In this document: positions 34,590 to 42,403 of the stretch, one piece after another
Layout of the letters: every line of letters starts with the position of its first letter
How positions within the stretch are numbered: the stretch's first letter is position 1
Assembly (NCBI RefSeq): GCF_000222485.1
Contig: NC_015914.1
Span: forward strand, 248,001 to 312,000
Length of the DNA: 64,000 nucleotides
Direction: 5' to 3'
DNA from: Cyclobacterium marinum DSM 745
GTDB lineage: Bacteria; Bacteroidota; Bacteroidia; Cytophagales; Cyclobacteriaceae
Program-made: the position numbers and the translations under genes
Notes under the pieces: model-generated
The model's input: only the letters and a program-made list of their open reading frames with translations
What the model was told of the DNA's origin: nothing
The model's database searches: none

Positions 34590-35053
34590 CATAAATAGCC
34601 ATCATCGGCAAAGCTTAAATATTCATTCTTGGTTAAAATTATATGATCAAGTAACGGTATATCCATAGTATTAGCTGCATTCTTTAGTTTTTTGGTTAAA
34701 TTTCTATCTGCTACAGATGGTTTCAAATTCCCCGACGGATGATTATGTGCCACTATTATTCCTGAAGCATGTGCCAAAATCGCATATTGGATGATTATTT
34801 TAATATCTACAATTACAGATGAGCTACCACCGGTAGATACTATTTTATAGGATGTAATTGCATTAGCTCTGTTTAGAGTCATGACGCAGAAACTTTCACA
34901 ATATTCTAAAGTATCTATATCCCATATTTGGCGGAGAAATGTTTCTACATCATCTGAACAAGTAACCGTGGAAAAGGGTATTTCTGTAGGCCTGTAAGAT
35001 ATACGAGCTTCTCCTATTGTCCGAAATATTTCTTTTTGGGTTGTTGTTTCCAT
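34589..35053 (-). CDS. radC: RadC-like JAB-domain protein
   Basis: The protein has 154 aa. The MPN/JAB metal-site motif is complete: IIVAHNHPSGNLKPSVADRN (HxH, then Asp), followed by DIPLLDHIILTKNEYLSFAD, typical of short RadC homologues on phages and mobile elements. The N-terminal HhH region of chromosomal RadC is missing. It is a single-gene unit with its own terminator and a long structured leader (35056-35330). The role is unresolved for the family. DNA-repair claims are doubtful, and an anti-restriction or mobile-element role is often suspected. Confidence 0.88.
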   Translation of the reverse strand: METTTQKEIFRTIGEARISYRPTEIPFSTVTCSDDVETFLRQIWDIDTLEYCESFCVMTLNRANAITSYKIVSTGGSSSVIVDIKIIIQYAILAHASGIIVAHNHPSGNLKPSVADRNLTKKLKNAANTMDIPLLDHIILTKNEYLSFADDGYL

Positions 35054-35055
35054 AA

Positions 35056-35090
35056 TTGACTGCCGACTTTTTGCTCCTGGCTCTGGAGGT
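35056..35090 (-). promoter_or_regulatory. Leader repeat copy 2 (before radC)
   Basis: The minus strand reads ACCTCCAGAGCCAGGAG, A-rich spacer, GTCGGCAGT, ending next to the radC ATG. It matches the copy at 33655-33689 with one indel and flanking drift. Confidence 0.6.
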
Positions 35091-35118
35091 ATATTAATTT
35101 GATTTTGGCCAAACCAAT

Positions 35119-35222
35119 GTCAGATGAATTGAATAAGGGCAATTGGAAACGGAATAAATAAGCGGGGGATTAGCGCGTTGTTTTATGCCGTAGTCTCTTG
35201 CCCCGTTTCAATTCAGGCTGAC
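35119..35222 (-). ncRNA. Structured leader element, copy A (radC)
   Basis: On the minus strand an outer stem TGAATTGAA/TTCAATTCA (with GTCA/TGAC beyond), a second stem GGGCAA/TTGCCC, an internal loop with ACTA, and a third stem CGG-C-ATAAA/TTTAT-T-CCG enclose a variable loop. Copy B (47634-47753) has the same third stem and ACTA/TTCC loop but different outer stems that still pair. This suggests a conserved RNA or DNA structure upstream of radC. The biological role is unknown. Confidence 0.55.
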
Positions 35223-35261
35223 TACCTTTGCAAATATCTAATTACTATATAGGTTGATATT

Positions 35262-35328
35262 GGCTTAGGGATAGTAGCAAAGTACCGTGTACTGCGGATA
35301 GCCCGACCCTCTTTTTAGAGGGTAAGCC
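35262..35328 (-). other. Second structured element in the radC leader
   Basis: GGCTTA/TAAGCC ends (35323-35328/35262-35267) enclose a perfect hairpin ACCCTC-TAAAAA-GAGGGT and a segment containing GTAC-ACG-GTAC and two CTATCC words. It lies upstream of copy A, within the 431-bp gap between radC and the next gene. It may be a fold of its own or part of a larger leader RNA. Confidence 0.45.
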
Positions 35329-35406
35329 CCTTAAAATTTTCCTAATTATAACATTTATAACATTACAAATCAACTAATTTGTATATCAAATACTTAAAAA
35401 TGCATT

Positions 35407-35445
35407 ACAAAAAAAGAACTACCCCATATAAAAGGCAGTTCTTCT
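35407..35445 (-). terminator. Terminator behind the secreted-protein gene
   Basis: On the minus strand AAGAACTGCC/GGGTAGTTCTT forms a stem followed by seven Ts, 40 bp behind the stop at 35485. Confidence 0.8.
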
Positions 35446-35484
35446 ATCATCTATATTAAATAAATTGGCAAGAATTCTTTTAAA

Positions 35485-35883
35485 TCATTTATCTACGACC
35501 CTACTCGAACCAGGATCATAATGTAAACTTACATATCCAAGATTTTTCGACACATCCTTCTTTGTTTTGGCTAATTCTGGGGAAAGTAACTTAGTTTTAT
35601 TAATTCCTTCTACACTACAATATAACCTCGGTGGATCGAATAAATAAGCCTCAATTAAACCCCAAGTAAAATTCCTCTCAGAATATTCTAGTGACTGTAT
35701 TTCATCAAGGTGGATAAATTCTTGTACCGCCGGTTCTATTTGCATTACCAGGTAATGCCCATCTGGAAGGTCATCTGATAATACCTGATTTTTCGGTACT
35801 TCTTCTGGATAGTCGGGGATTACTGTGGTAACGAAGCCCGTCAATAATACCGCTAAGGACAACATAAAGATTAATGTTTTCAT
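35485..35883 (-). CDS. Exported protein of unknown function
   Basis: A 132-aa protein with an N-terminal signal peptide (MKTLIFMLSLAVLLTGFVTT) and an acidic mature part with HLDEIQSLEYSERNFTWGLI. It has its own terminators on both sides, so it is a monocistronic unit inside the phage late region. It looks like a moron acting in the periplasm. The role is unknown. Confidence 0.6.
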   Translation of the reverse strand: MKTLIFMLSLAVLLTGFVTTVIPDYPEEVPKNQVLSDDLPDGHYLVMQIEPAVQEFIHLDEIQSLEYSERNFTWGLIEAYLFDPPRLYCSVEGINKTKLLSPELAKTKKDVSKNLGYVSLHYDPGSSRVVDK

Positions 35884-35967
35884 AAGCTTAATTTTTGGTT
35901 ACATTTTATTATGGTTTTTATACTGACTTAAACATAATACATCACATGATATACCATTGGGACAATA

Positions 35968-36004
35968 AAAAAGCCCCGATCTCACTTTACTGAATCGAGG
36001 CTTT
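35968..36004 (-). terminator. Terminator behind the head/tail-tube gene block
   Basis: AAAGCCtCGAT/ATCGgGGCTTTT on the minus strand is followed by Ts. It ends the transcript of 39458-36038. Confidence 0.8.
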
Positions 36005-36037
36005 AGTCAATTAACAATAAACCCAAAATTTCAACAC

Positions 36038-36229
36038 TTAAATATTTTTCTTCTTTTTGGTTTCTGGCTTAGATTTTCTCAGGTAGCTAGTGCCTACCTT
36101 CACAAGTTTTTCAGCTGTATTCTCATCAATCATAGACAAATCCAAAACACCAATTTTAGTACCTATGGGGCCGGGCTTTACCCCTATTACCTCATACTTT
36201 CCATTTAGTATTTTAGTCAACTTTGCCAT
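36038..36229 (-). CDS. Small basic protein behind the tail tube
   Basis: A 63-aa basic protein starts MAKLTKILNGKYEVIGVKPG and ends KKKKNI. It is coupled to the upstream gene by a TAATG overlap. It could be a small head-tail joining factor. Family unknown. Confidence 0.6.
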   Translation of the reverse strand: MAKLTKILNGKYEVIGVKPGPIGTKIGVLDLSMIDENTAEKLVKVGTSYLRKSKPETKKKKNI

Positions 36230-36771
36230 TAAACTGCTTCTGTCAAGGGTATCTCATCGATGTACAAAGGTGGATAAAAGATTGACCTTATTACAAAGGT
36301 GGTATTTTTATCCCCGGTCACTTCTGCACTTACAGACACTCCACCGCTTTCTACTTCTGCAGGTAGGCCCTTATATCCAAGCACACAATATTGAGTAGCA
36401 CCTAAGTTTTTGAAGGCTACGATTAGCCTCCTGTTTCTGTTTGCTCTCAGAAATCCTACCAAGTCCTTATCAGCACCAGATTTGGTGATTGTCAGCATAT
36501 TCACAAATGACTTAGCACCTCTGGATCCTTCCAGTGTGCTTTCAAATGAATTCCTCTCCAATGTGGCCGAAAACTTGTAAAACTTTTTACCTGTTTTCAT
36601 AGTAAAGGTGGCATCAGCCAAGTCTACATAATCGGAATTCTTTGTTCCGCCCGATAAATCCGGAAGTGCCGGATAGGTTTCCACATCTTCTGCGTCAGCG
36701 ATGAATACATCCGTTTCAAGTGCAGCTGACTCTTCCAAATGTAATGCTCCACTATAATCAAATAAATCCAT
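36229..36771 (-). CDS. Candidate major tail tube protein
   Basis: A 180-aa beta-rich protein with FYKFSATLERNSFESTLEGS and CVLGYKGLPAEVESGGVSVS. Length, beta-rich pattern and position after the capsid gene resemble tail tube proteins of siphophages. The assignment is a family-style inference. The tape measure is far away, at the other end of the late region. Confidence 0.55.
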   Translation of the reverse strand: MDLFDYSGALHLEESAALETDVFIADAEDVETYPALPDLSGGTKNSDYVDLADATFTMKTGKKFYKFSATLERNSFESTLEGSRGAKSFVNMLTITKSGADKDLVGFLRANRNRRLIVAFKNLGATQYCVLGYKGLPAEVESGGVSVSAEVTGDKNTTFVIRSIFYPPLYIDEIPLTEAV

Positions 36772-36772
36772 G

Positions 36773-37111
36773 CTACTTAATTTTAACGATGAGACCGGAA
36801 CCTTTTTCTAATAGTTCCTTTACCAATTTTTCGTTGGAAGCAATATCTTCAGCAGTAAAAGCTTTCTCTTTTTTTCGAAAACCTCCTACTACTTTGTACA
36901 TATCCTTACCTATTTTGATAGTATTGGTCTTTCCCCCTTTTGATGCCTGCACCTGAGTTTTAAGATCTTTTACTATCTCCTGAGCATCTTTCAGCTCTGC
37001 TTTCAATTCTTTGTTTTCCTGAACTAATGCAGCGTTATCAGCCTCCAGTCCAGCCAATTTTTCATTGGCCGGATCTGGGGCTTTTGCTGCTTCTTTATTT
37101 TTTTCTGACAT
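36773..37111 (-). CDS. Head-region protein with coiled coil
   Basis: A 112-aa protein. Residues about 17-55 form a coiled coil (LEADNAALVQENKELKAELK). Residues 60-112 form a basic globular part (GKDMYKVVGGFRKKEKAFTA). It directly follows the capsid gene, where decoration or head-completion proteins are usual. Role not determined. Confidence 0.6.
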   Translation of the reverse strand: MSEKNKEAAKAPDPANEKLAGLEADNAALVQENKELKAELKDAQEIVKDLKTQVQASKGGKTNTIKIGKDMYKVVGGFRKKEKAFTAEDIASNEKLVKELLEKGSGLIVKIK

Positions 37112-37117
37112 GGTTCC

Positions 37118-38188
37118 TTAAGATTGGTCGTTTACATACAAATTAGCAATGTCCCTGAATTGAGCACCTATCATCCATTTCACAATGGCCCTAAACCCAT
37201 GTAGTGTTTCCACCAATTTACCAACTTTATTGGCATCAGATATCTGGTTCATACCTACTATCAAGTTCCCTGGGTGAGTGATGATCACACGTCTAGATCC
37301 TCTCATCCAAGTCCTTGGCTTGATGATAAGCCTTCCGGAGGTACCCTTCATTGCAAATGGCCTTCCTTCCTCGATGTCTACACCTGATATCCCTTTTCCA
37401 GAGCCAAATAGCGTATTACTTCGGATAGATATATCCTCATGCACACCAAAGGAAACGTTTGCCTCCATTCCTTTGTCTTTTTGCTCTTCAGGTATGGTAC
37501 TCCACATTTCTTTCACATACTCATAGGCATCCGTATCATCAAATGTTCCTGTGTTTACGGTTAGCAAACCTTCACTTGCCAGAGCTTTTTTGATCAATGC
37601 ATCAGGTCCATCGCAGATGACTTGATTATCCGCATCTTTCCATTTAGCAGCTGCTGATTTTGGAGACTCCCCGGCAGATGTATCGGTCACACATTTGTAA
37701 ATCACTTCTTCAAAGTATACCAAGTCACCTACTGAATAGGTATCTCCTGAGGCCCACTCATCAGGTTCTCCGTGAAATTCGCTGTAATAGAAATTGTTAT
37801 TGATTTCTGCAGCAATCTTGGCAAATTCTTGTGCCCATACCCATTGAGCAAAAGGAACCTGCTTGGCATTGATGTCAAGCATTTCAGACATAAATGTTTC
37901 CCTAAGTTCTTCAGGTACCATTTTAATGATTTTCATGGCTCGCTGGGGAGTTAGTACCCTCTTAGTCCATTTCCTACCACCTTTGGCTTTCTCAATGTCC
38001 AGATTCAATGGCCTTGCACCATCATCTACTGTCATTTTGTTTAGGGCCAATGGCTCTCGTACATTACGTCTCACGCTGAGATCGGTAACTAAATCCAGAC
38101 CATTCAGCATTTCATTGATCAGCTGTCGGTCTTGTTTTTCGATATACCCTTTGATTGCGGTAATATCGGTTGCTGGTTTTACTCCCAT
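37118..38188 (-). CDS. Major capsid protein with inserted CBM-like module
   Basis: The protein has 356 aa. HK97-type order: an N-terminal helix with LNGLDLVTDLSVRRNVREPL, a capsid core with QRAMKIIKMVPEELRETFMS, and a C-terminal half with GRLIIKPRTWMRGSRRVIIT. At about residues 148-195 a segment with WASGDTYSVGDLVYFEEVIY and a closing KWKDAD fits the short carbohydrate-binding CBM5/12 pattern, probably exposed on the capsid surface. It sits directly behind the prohead protease/scaffold. Confidence 0.8.
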   Translation of the reverse strand: MGVKPATDITAIKGYIEKQDRQLINEMLNGLDLVTDLSVRRNVREPLALNKMTVDDGARPLNLDIEKAKGGRKWTKRVLTPQRAMKIIKMVPEELRETFMSEMLDINAKQVPFAQWVWAQEFAKIAAEINNNFYYSEFHGEPDEWASGDTYSVGDLVYFEEVIYKCVTDTSAGESPKSAAAKWKDADNQVICDGPDALIKKALASEGLLTVNTGTFDDTDAYEYVKEMWSTIPEEQKDKGMEANVSFGVHEDISIRSNTLFGSGKGISGVDIEEGRPFAMKGTSGRLIIKPRTWMRGSRRVIITHPGNLIVGMNQISDANKVGKLVETLHGFRAIVKWMIGAQFRDIANLYVNDQS

Positions 38189-38216
38189 GGTATTGTTAGT
38201 GGTTTAGTTTTTAAGT

Positions 38217-39458
38217 TTAGTTTTCAGAAGAAAATCCGGCTTCTGCTCTCATTGCCTTGATCTCGGCATCTGTTTCAGAGTAGTTATAGGGTTCTTTATC
38301 CTCATCGTCGATAGGATCTGGATCTTTCCCCTGCGACCCGGTTATTTTCACCCCGGATTTTCGGTAGGCTTCAATATCCTTTTTCAAACCTGCATTTTCT
38401 GTAGTCAGGTTATCCTTGTCAGTGGAGAGGTTGGTTTTTTCAGTTTTGAGATTAGACACCTCTGTTTCCAGGTTAGTTTTTTCTGTCTTTAGATCAGTGA
38501 GTTCCTGATTTAATGGAGCTACTGCATCATCTACCCTTGCTTGTACTTCAGTGGATGTGAATTTTTCATTCTCACCGGTAAAGTTTTTGATCTCGGCTTT
38601 TATTGCTGCGATATCTTCCGGACTGATGGTTTCTTTTTCCAGAAGAGCTAGTGAATTCTTAAAATCCATATTTGAATTGTTTTGGTTGCGATTGGTTTGT
38701 TTTTTATCAGGTGTATTGATTTTTGGCTTCAGGTTTAATGTTTCCTTTACATGCGCTACCACACGCTGCATAAATCCACGTTCTTCTGCAGCTTCTTTTT
38801 CTTTACTGTCAGTATCAGAGTAATGCGCCATGATCTCTGTCATGCTCATGTTCTGAATGTTTTTAGGCGGTGGATTAACAGATTCATAGTCATCAATTTG
38901 ATTGACAAATCCTTCGTCAAGGGCTTCCTGTGCAGTGAGCCAGTGATCTTTGTAGTTGATGTACTTGCTTTTGATGTCTTCCAAGTCCTGCCCAGATTTC
39001 GCTGATAGATGTTCGGCTATGATGCCATTGTATTTATCCATCATATTTGCTACTTCCCTGAAATCCTCAGAATTACCAATGGCAATGCCATTGGTGGTGT
39101 GAATCATGAGTAGTGCATTTTTAGCAGTGTGCACGGTCTTTCCAGCTAGAAGAAGTATACCTCCCATGCTTGCAGCCAATCCGTCATTATAGGTGTGAGT
39201 ATCCTTTTCACTGTTGGCAATTACATTAAACATCGGGAAGCCGTGATAAACAGATCCTCCCGGGCTGTTTATATGGATATTGATGCGGTCATACTGCTTT
39301 TCCAGATTTTTGAAATCCTTTACAAACTGGCTAGCGGTATTTACCATCCTCCATGTATCAGATTCGAACTTGGGTATGGAATCATAGATCAAGATATCCA
39401 CACTCTTGGTGTCTTCTTTCTTATTGGTAATCTCGTAATGGAGGTTTTTTCGCTGCAT
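38217..39458 (-). CDS. Prohead protease (S14/ClpP-like) fused to scaffold
   Basis: The protein has 413 aa. The protease domain (about 20-205) shows INIHINSPGGSVYHGFPMF, the nucleophile in NDGLAASMGGILLLAG, the His in NALLMIHTTNG, and HWLTAQEALDEGFVNQIDDY at its end. Residues about 270-375 form a heptad coiled coil with repeated LKTEKTNLETEVSNL words, the scaffold, which is likely removed after head assembly. It lies 28 bp before the major capsid gene. Confidence 0.88.
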   Translation of the reverse strand: MQRKNLHYEITNKKEDTKSVDILIYDSIPKFESDTWRMVNTASQFVKDFKNLEKQYDRINIHINSPGGSVYHGFPMFNVIANSEKDTHTYNDGLAASMGGILLLAGKTVHTAKNALLMIHTTNGIAIGNSEDFREVANMMDKYNGIIAEHLSAKSGQDLEDIKSKYINYKDHWLTAQEALDEGFVNQIDDYESVNPPPKNIQNMSMTEIMAHYSDTDSKEKEAAEERGFMQRVVAHVKETLNLKPKINTPDKKQTNRNQNNSNMDFKNSLALLEKETISPEDIAAIKAEIKNFTGENEKFTSTEVQARVDDAVAPLNQELTDLKTEKTNLETEVSNLKTEKTNLSTDKDNLTTENAGLKKDIEAYRKSGVKITGSQGKDPDPIDDEDKEPYNYSETDAEIKAMRAEAGFSSEN

Positions 39459-39520
39459 GTCCTTGATTCTTTACACAAGGATATACATAGTCGAGTACTC
39501 GTTTTAGGACATATTTGATA

Positions 39521-39925
39521 TTATAGCGGTATTGAGTGGGTAAAAACTATCTCTGTATCATTATTGTCTGTAATGGAGGCCCCACTTTTTTTATTATAGG
39601 TCATTTTACATGGGTTCACCTTACTCCCTAGGTAATAGCGTTCACCGTTTAAAGTTTCTATATACAAGAGTAATTCTTTATTAAAAAAATCAAGATGAAA
39701 CCTATCATCTCTTTCTATATTCACTTTGATACGATAACTAAGAAGATGGCCTTGATCAGTATCTTCATGAGACTCCATTATTTCACCTTTCTCCGGTAAG
39801 AACATACAGGGTACAAAATAAGAACTCAATGATACACTGTCAGGAATATTTCTGACTTTGACTATATTTTCATCATTCGCAGCATCTGCCACCATCAGGC
39901 AGGTAATAAGGGATTGCTTTTCCAT
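39521..39925 (-). CDS. Phage protein of unknown function upstream of the protease
   Basis: A 134-aa protein with beta-rich segments (FHLDFFNKELLLYIETLNGE). It lies 1 bp behind the next upstream gene and before the protease gene, and may be a head or connector component. Unknown family. Confidence 0.6.
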   Translation of the reverse strand: MEKQSLITCLMVADAANDENIVKVRNIPDSVSLSSYFVPCMFLPEKGEIMESHEDTDQGHLLSYRIKVNIERDDRFHLDFFNKELLLYIETLNGERYYLGSKVNPCKMTYNKKSGASITDNNDTEIVFTHSIPL

Positions 39926-39926
39926 T

Positions 39927-40355
39927 TTACCAAAGTGGGATTAAATCAAGTTCTTTTTCTCGTTTTTTGTGCCTTTGCCACTTTTTCCAAGCTGTTTCCC
40001 ACTCAAATTCCTCCAAAGCCAAATCATACTTATCCATAAATTTTCTAATTGCTTCGGAAGCATCCAGGTCATGAGATACTGCAGCTTCTACATACATAAG
40101 GTATTTTTGTGAAAAAGTATTTTCTATCATCCTAGCAATCACATACAATTTACCTCTACTTGCATATGGACAAATAATGGTTATCATCACTTGATTTTTT
40201 TTCAGCTCGGTGAAGTAGGTGTCCATATTCTTTCTCGTTCTCCAATTTTTGTGGTGAACGTTTATTTCCCCCAGCTTTAGATAATGAGTGTAACCAAAAT
40301 CCCTCTTGAGCATTTTAAAGGCCGGTATAGATATGGGTATTTCGTAGGCTTTCAT
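39927..40355 (-). CDS. Phage protein of unknown function
   Basis: A 142-aa protein. The N-terminus is beta-rich (MKAYEIPISIPAFKMLKRDF) and the C-terminus is a charged helix (KKWQRHKKREKELDLIPLW). It is preceded by a near-copy of the repressor operator (40376-40389), so it may be the first gene of a controlled transcript. Confidence 0.6.
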   Translation of the reverse strand: MKAYEIPISIPAFKMLKRDFGYTHYLKLGEINVHHKNWRTRKNMDTYFTELKKNQVMITIICPYASRGKLYVIARMIENTFSQKYLMYVEAAVSHDLDASEAIRKFMDKYDLALEEFEWETAWKKWQRHKKREKELDLIPLW

Positions 40356-40375
40356 TGGGATTTCAATTCAAATTA

Positions 40376-40389
40376 TAGCGATTTTCACT
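40376..40389. promoter_or_regulatory. Operator-like site TAGCGATTTTCACT
   Basis: It differs at few positions from the TAGYGTTTTTCRCTA near-palindrome found at the divergent repressor promoter, and lies 20 bp upstream of the 39927-40355 gene. Confidence 0.45.
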
Positions 40390-40419
40390 TTTAGGACATA
40401 ATTGAGGTATATAAATATT

Positions 40420-40707
40420 TTACAATTTGTATTGCTTGATAAACTGCTCCCGAACTTTTTTATCTATAGCAAAGTAATCTTTCAAAGAATCAATGTATCC
40501 CTGCTCTGTATAGGGAAGAGCTGTTTCTTTCAATATTTTCTCTGCATTTTCCTTCTTATTAATTATATCTCTTCCCCTAGCATGAATAAATGAACCATCA
40601 TCATTCATATGGACCTGAACCCAAAATAAGTGAACTACTCCATCTCTTGTGTCTGGGTCCATTTTATAAGTCTTCCTCTGCTTTAAATCCTTCCAATAGC
40701 TGATCAT
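40420..40707 (-). CDS. Small phage protein
   Basis: A 95-aa protein starts MISYWKDLKQRKTYKMDPDT. It follows a 577-bp intergenic region with operator-like sites, so it is probably the first gene under that control region. Function unknown. Confidence 0.6.
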   Translation of the reverse strand: MISYWKDLKQRKTYKMDPDTRDGVVHLFWVQVHMNDDGSFIHARGRDIINKKENAEKILKETALPYTEQGYIDSLKDYFAIDKKVREQFIKQYKL

Positions 40708-40771
40708 GGGTTATTGTATTTTTTTAATAGTGAAAAATGAAAGATCAAAAAGCTAATTTTGACACAATATA

Positions 40772-40784
40772 AGCGTTTTTCGCT
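40772..40784. promoter_or_regulatory. Operator-like palindrome AGCGTTTTTCGCT
   Basis: This 13-bp palindrome is identical to the one at 58999-59011 next to the repressor gene, and lies 65 bp upstream of the 40420-40707 gene. It is a candidate second target of the repressor. Confidence 0.6.
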
Positions 40785-40800
40785 AAAGTTAAAAATTCGC

Positions 40801-41061
40801 GTTACATTGTAACATTTGATTTAAAAAGTATTTAAAATACTGATTTTGAGTTACTTACACTATTCCAAAGGCGTTACAAGGCCATGATTTTCCCGTTACT
40901 TCTGTAACATTTTTTGAGGTGGAAAAAGTTAATTATCTTTTTATATCGTTGTACGGTGTAACATCCGTTACATTCCAAACCACTAAAAAAACCTAAACAC
41001 CGTACTTATTTCTATATTATATATAATTATTTAAATAATGTTACAAATGTTACAATGTAAC
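40801..41061. promoter_or_regulatory. Cluster of GTTACA/TGTAAC palindromes
   Basis: Sites: GTTACATTGTAAC (40801-40813), GTTAC at 40873, GTTACTTCTGTAAC (40895-40908), TGTAACATCCGTTACA (40957-40972), TGTTACA (41039) and GTTACAATGTAAC (41049-41061). The rest of the 577-bp gap (40708-41284) has no gene. The density and spacing suggest iterons of a replication origin or a multi-site operator. Confidence 0.6.
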
Positions 41062-41151
41062 GCCTTTTTTTTGCCACGAAAATTAGAGGTAAAATAAAGT
41101 TTTAATCTAAGTTTTTAGTTATGGTATTATTTGAAGTCTAAACCGCATAAA

Positions 41152-41184
41152 CAAAAAAACCGAAGAGAAATACTTCCCCCGGTT
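41152..41184 (-). terminator. Terminator of the early operon
   Basis: AACCG/CGGTT with inner CTTC/GAAG pairing is followed by seven Ts on the minus strand, about 100 bp behind the last early gene. It marks the end of the early transcript. Confidence 0.75.
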
Positions 41185-41284
41185 CTTAGACTGGTGTTGA
41201 GATTAATAGATATTTCCTATTGGTTTAAGGAAATTATTTTTTAAGGTGTGTAAAAAGGTATTGCTTATATAAATGAGTTGGCAA

Positions 41285-41512
41285 TCATTTAAAAGCCCAT
41301 CCATAACCAGTTAATACACCGCTTTCAAAGTCAATTCTTCCTTTTTCGTCAAGGTACTTGTAAGCAACATCTTTTTGGGCTTTATTCAGCAATTCATCCG
41401 AAGACAAACGATTGCCAACAATAGATAAACCCAATAGATGCTCATCAGCTTGTTCGGGTGTTAGTGTTCCGTTGGCTACCTTCTGTAGTATTTCGATTCT
41501 TTTGTTTTTCAT
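41285..41512 (-). CDS. Small phage protein
   Basis: The start is chosen at MKNKRIEILQKVANGTLTPE (41512), giving 75 aa. Upstream codons overlap the previous gene. The N-terminal helix-turn pattern (ANGTLTPEQADEHLLGL) is common in short phage proteins of this phylum. Function unknown. Confidence 0.55.
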   Translation of the reverse strand: MKNKRIEILQKVANGTLTPEQADEHLLGLSIVGNRLSSDELLNKAQKDVAYKYLDEKGRIDFESGVLTGYGWAFK

Positions 41513-41549
41513 ACCGCTACTGTGTTTATCAGTTTCCGTTAGAGAGCAT

Positions 41550-41750
41550 TTAGGAAGCCCCACTCTTAATCAAAAAATATTCCTCAATCAAATCAAAATC
41601 TTCATCTTCCATTTCCATAATACTTAACCATTTTAACCCCTTTGATGGATTCTTAGGATCAACTGGAATACCATATTGATTTCCTCTTGTCATGTTGTTT
41701 TCACCCATCATTTGATGGGTTACTTTAATTTTTGTATCTGTTAGTAACAT
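41550..41750 (-). CDS. Small acidic phage protein
   Basis: The start is set at MLLTDTKIKVTHQMMGENN (41750, ATG), 66 aa. A longer GTG start exists inside the attC-like structure. It ends with an acidic helix (EMEDEDFDLIEEYFL). Function unknown. Confidence 0.55.
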   Translation of the reverse strand: MLLTDTKIKVTHQMMGENNMTRGNQYGIPVDPKNPSKGLKWLSIMEMEDEDFDLIEEYFLIKSGAS

Positions 41751-41763
41751 AATAAAAACGCTA

Positions 41764-41853
41764 TCTAACACCAGCTATAGAGGATAGCTTCAAGAGACTT
41801 GTTATAGCTTGGGAGGATCGTTCCAGCCACCCTCCATAGCTGTCGGACGTTAG
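41764..41853. repeat. attC-like imperfect palindrome
   Basis: On the minus strand CTAAC (overlapping the exonuclease stop) pairs with GTTAG at the far end. An inner stem AGCTAT-G-GAGG/CCTC-T-ATAGCT is separated from it by an asymmetric unpaired spacer, with a variable loop inside. The right end GTTAGAT fits the integron R' consensus GTTRRRY. No integrase is in view, so this is a structural resemblance only. Confidence 0.45.
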
Positions 41854-42389
41854 TCAGAATTTAAATAACGCCATATTTCTGAACAATAGCCTATTTGGTA
41901 TTTACAATCATCCAGTGCATTATGAGCATTTCCGGATTGCTTGAAATTGGCTTTTATATTCGGAGCAAAACTTACCAATGTTCTAATACACCGTTCCTTC
42001 TTGTAATCCCAAGGTATATCCATTCCTGCCTTATTGAAGGCATTTTGTAATATACCACAATCAAACCGTGCTGAATTACCCCAAATTTGATAATTTTTAT
42101 TACAGAATTCCGCAACGTCCGAAAGAGCATTTTGAATAGGTATTGAAACTCGGTCTGTAAATTCCTTCCTGGCATGATCATTTTGTTTCATCCACCATTT
42201 TAATGTAGAAGCATCAATGATCAGTCCTAAATCGATGCAACTTTGAAGGTCTACATTCACATAAAATTCACGTCCTGTAATACCTGTTTCGATATCAAAT
42301 TCCACCAGACCAATACTTATTATCGCTGCAAATGAGGCATTCCCCATTGTTTCTAAATCCAGCATTAAATGCTTAAAACAATCTTTCAT
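41850..42389 (-). CDS. DEDD-type 3'-5' exonuclease
   Basis: A 179-aa protein close to the Rv2179c-like/PF16473 exonuclease group. It shows LMLDLETMGN (DxE), SARFDCGILQNAF (middle Asp) and SGNAHNALDDCKYQI (HxAxxD), so all four metal-binding acids are present. It could trim DNA or RNA ends during phage replication. The stop codon lies in the attC-like structure. Confidence 0.85.
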   Translation of the reverse strand: MKDCFKHLMLDLETMGNASFAAIISIGLVEFDIETGITGREFYVNVDLQSCIDLGLIIDASTLKWWMKQNDHARKEFTDRVSIPIQNALSDVAEFCNKNYQIWGNSARFDCGILQNAFNKAGMDIPWDYKKERCIRTLVSFAPNIKANFKQSGNAHNALDDCKYQIGYCSEIWRYLNSD

Positions 42390-42403
42390 TATTTTAAAGG
42401 GGG

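Noticed and set aside
40801..41061. CRISPR array
   Set aside because: The repeated words are short, unevenly spaced palindromes without constant-length spacers and without cas genes.
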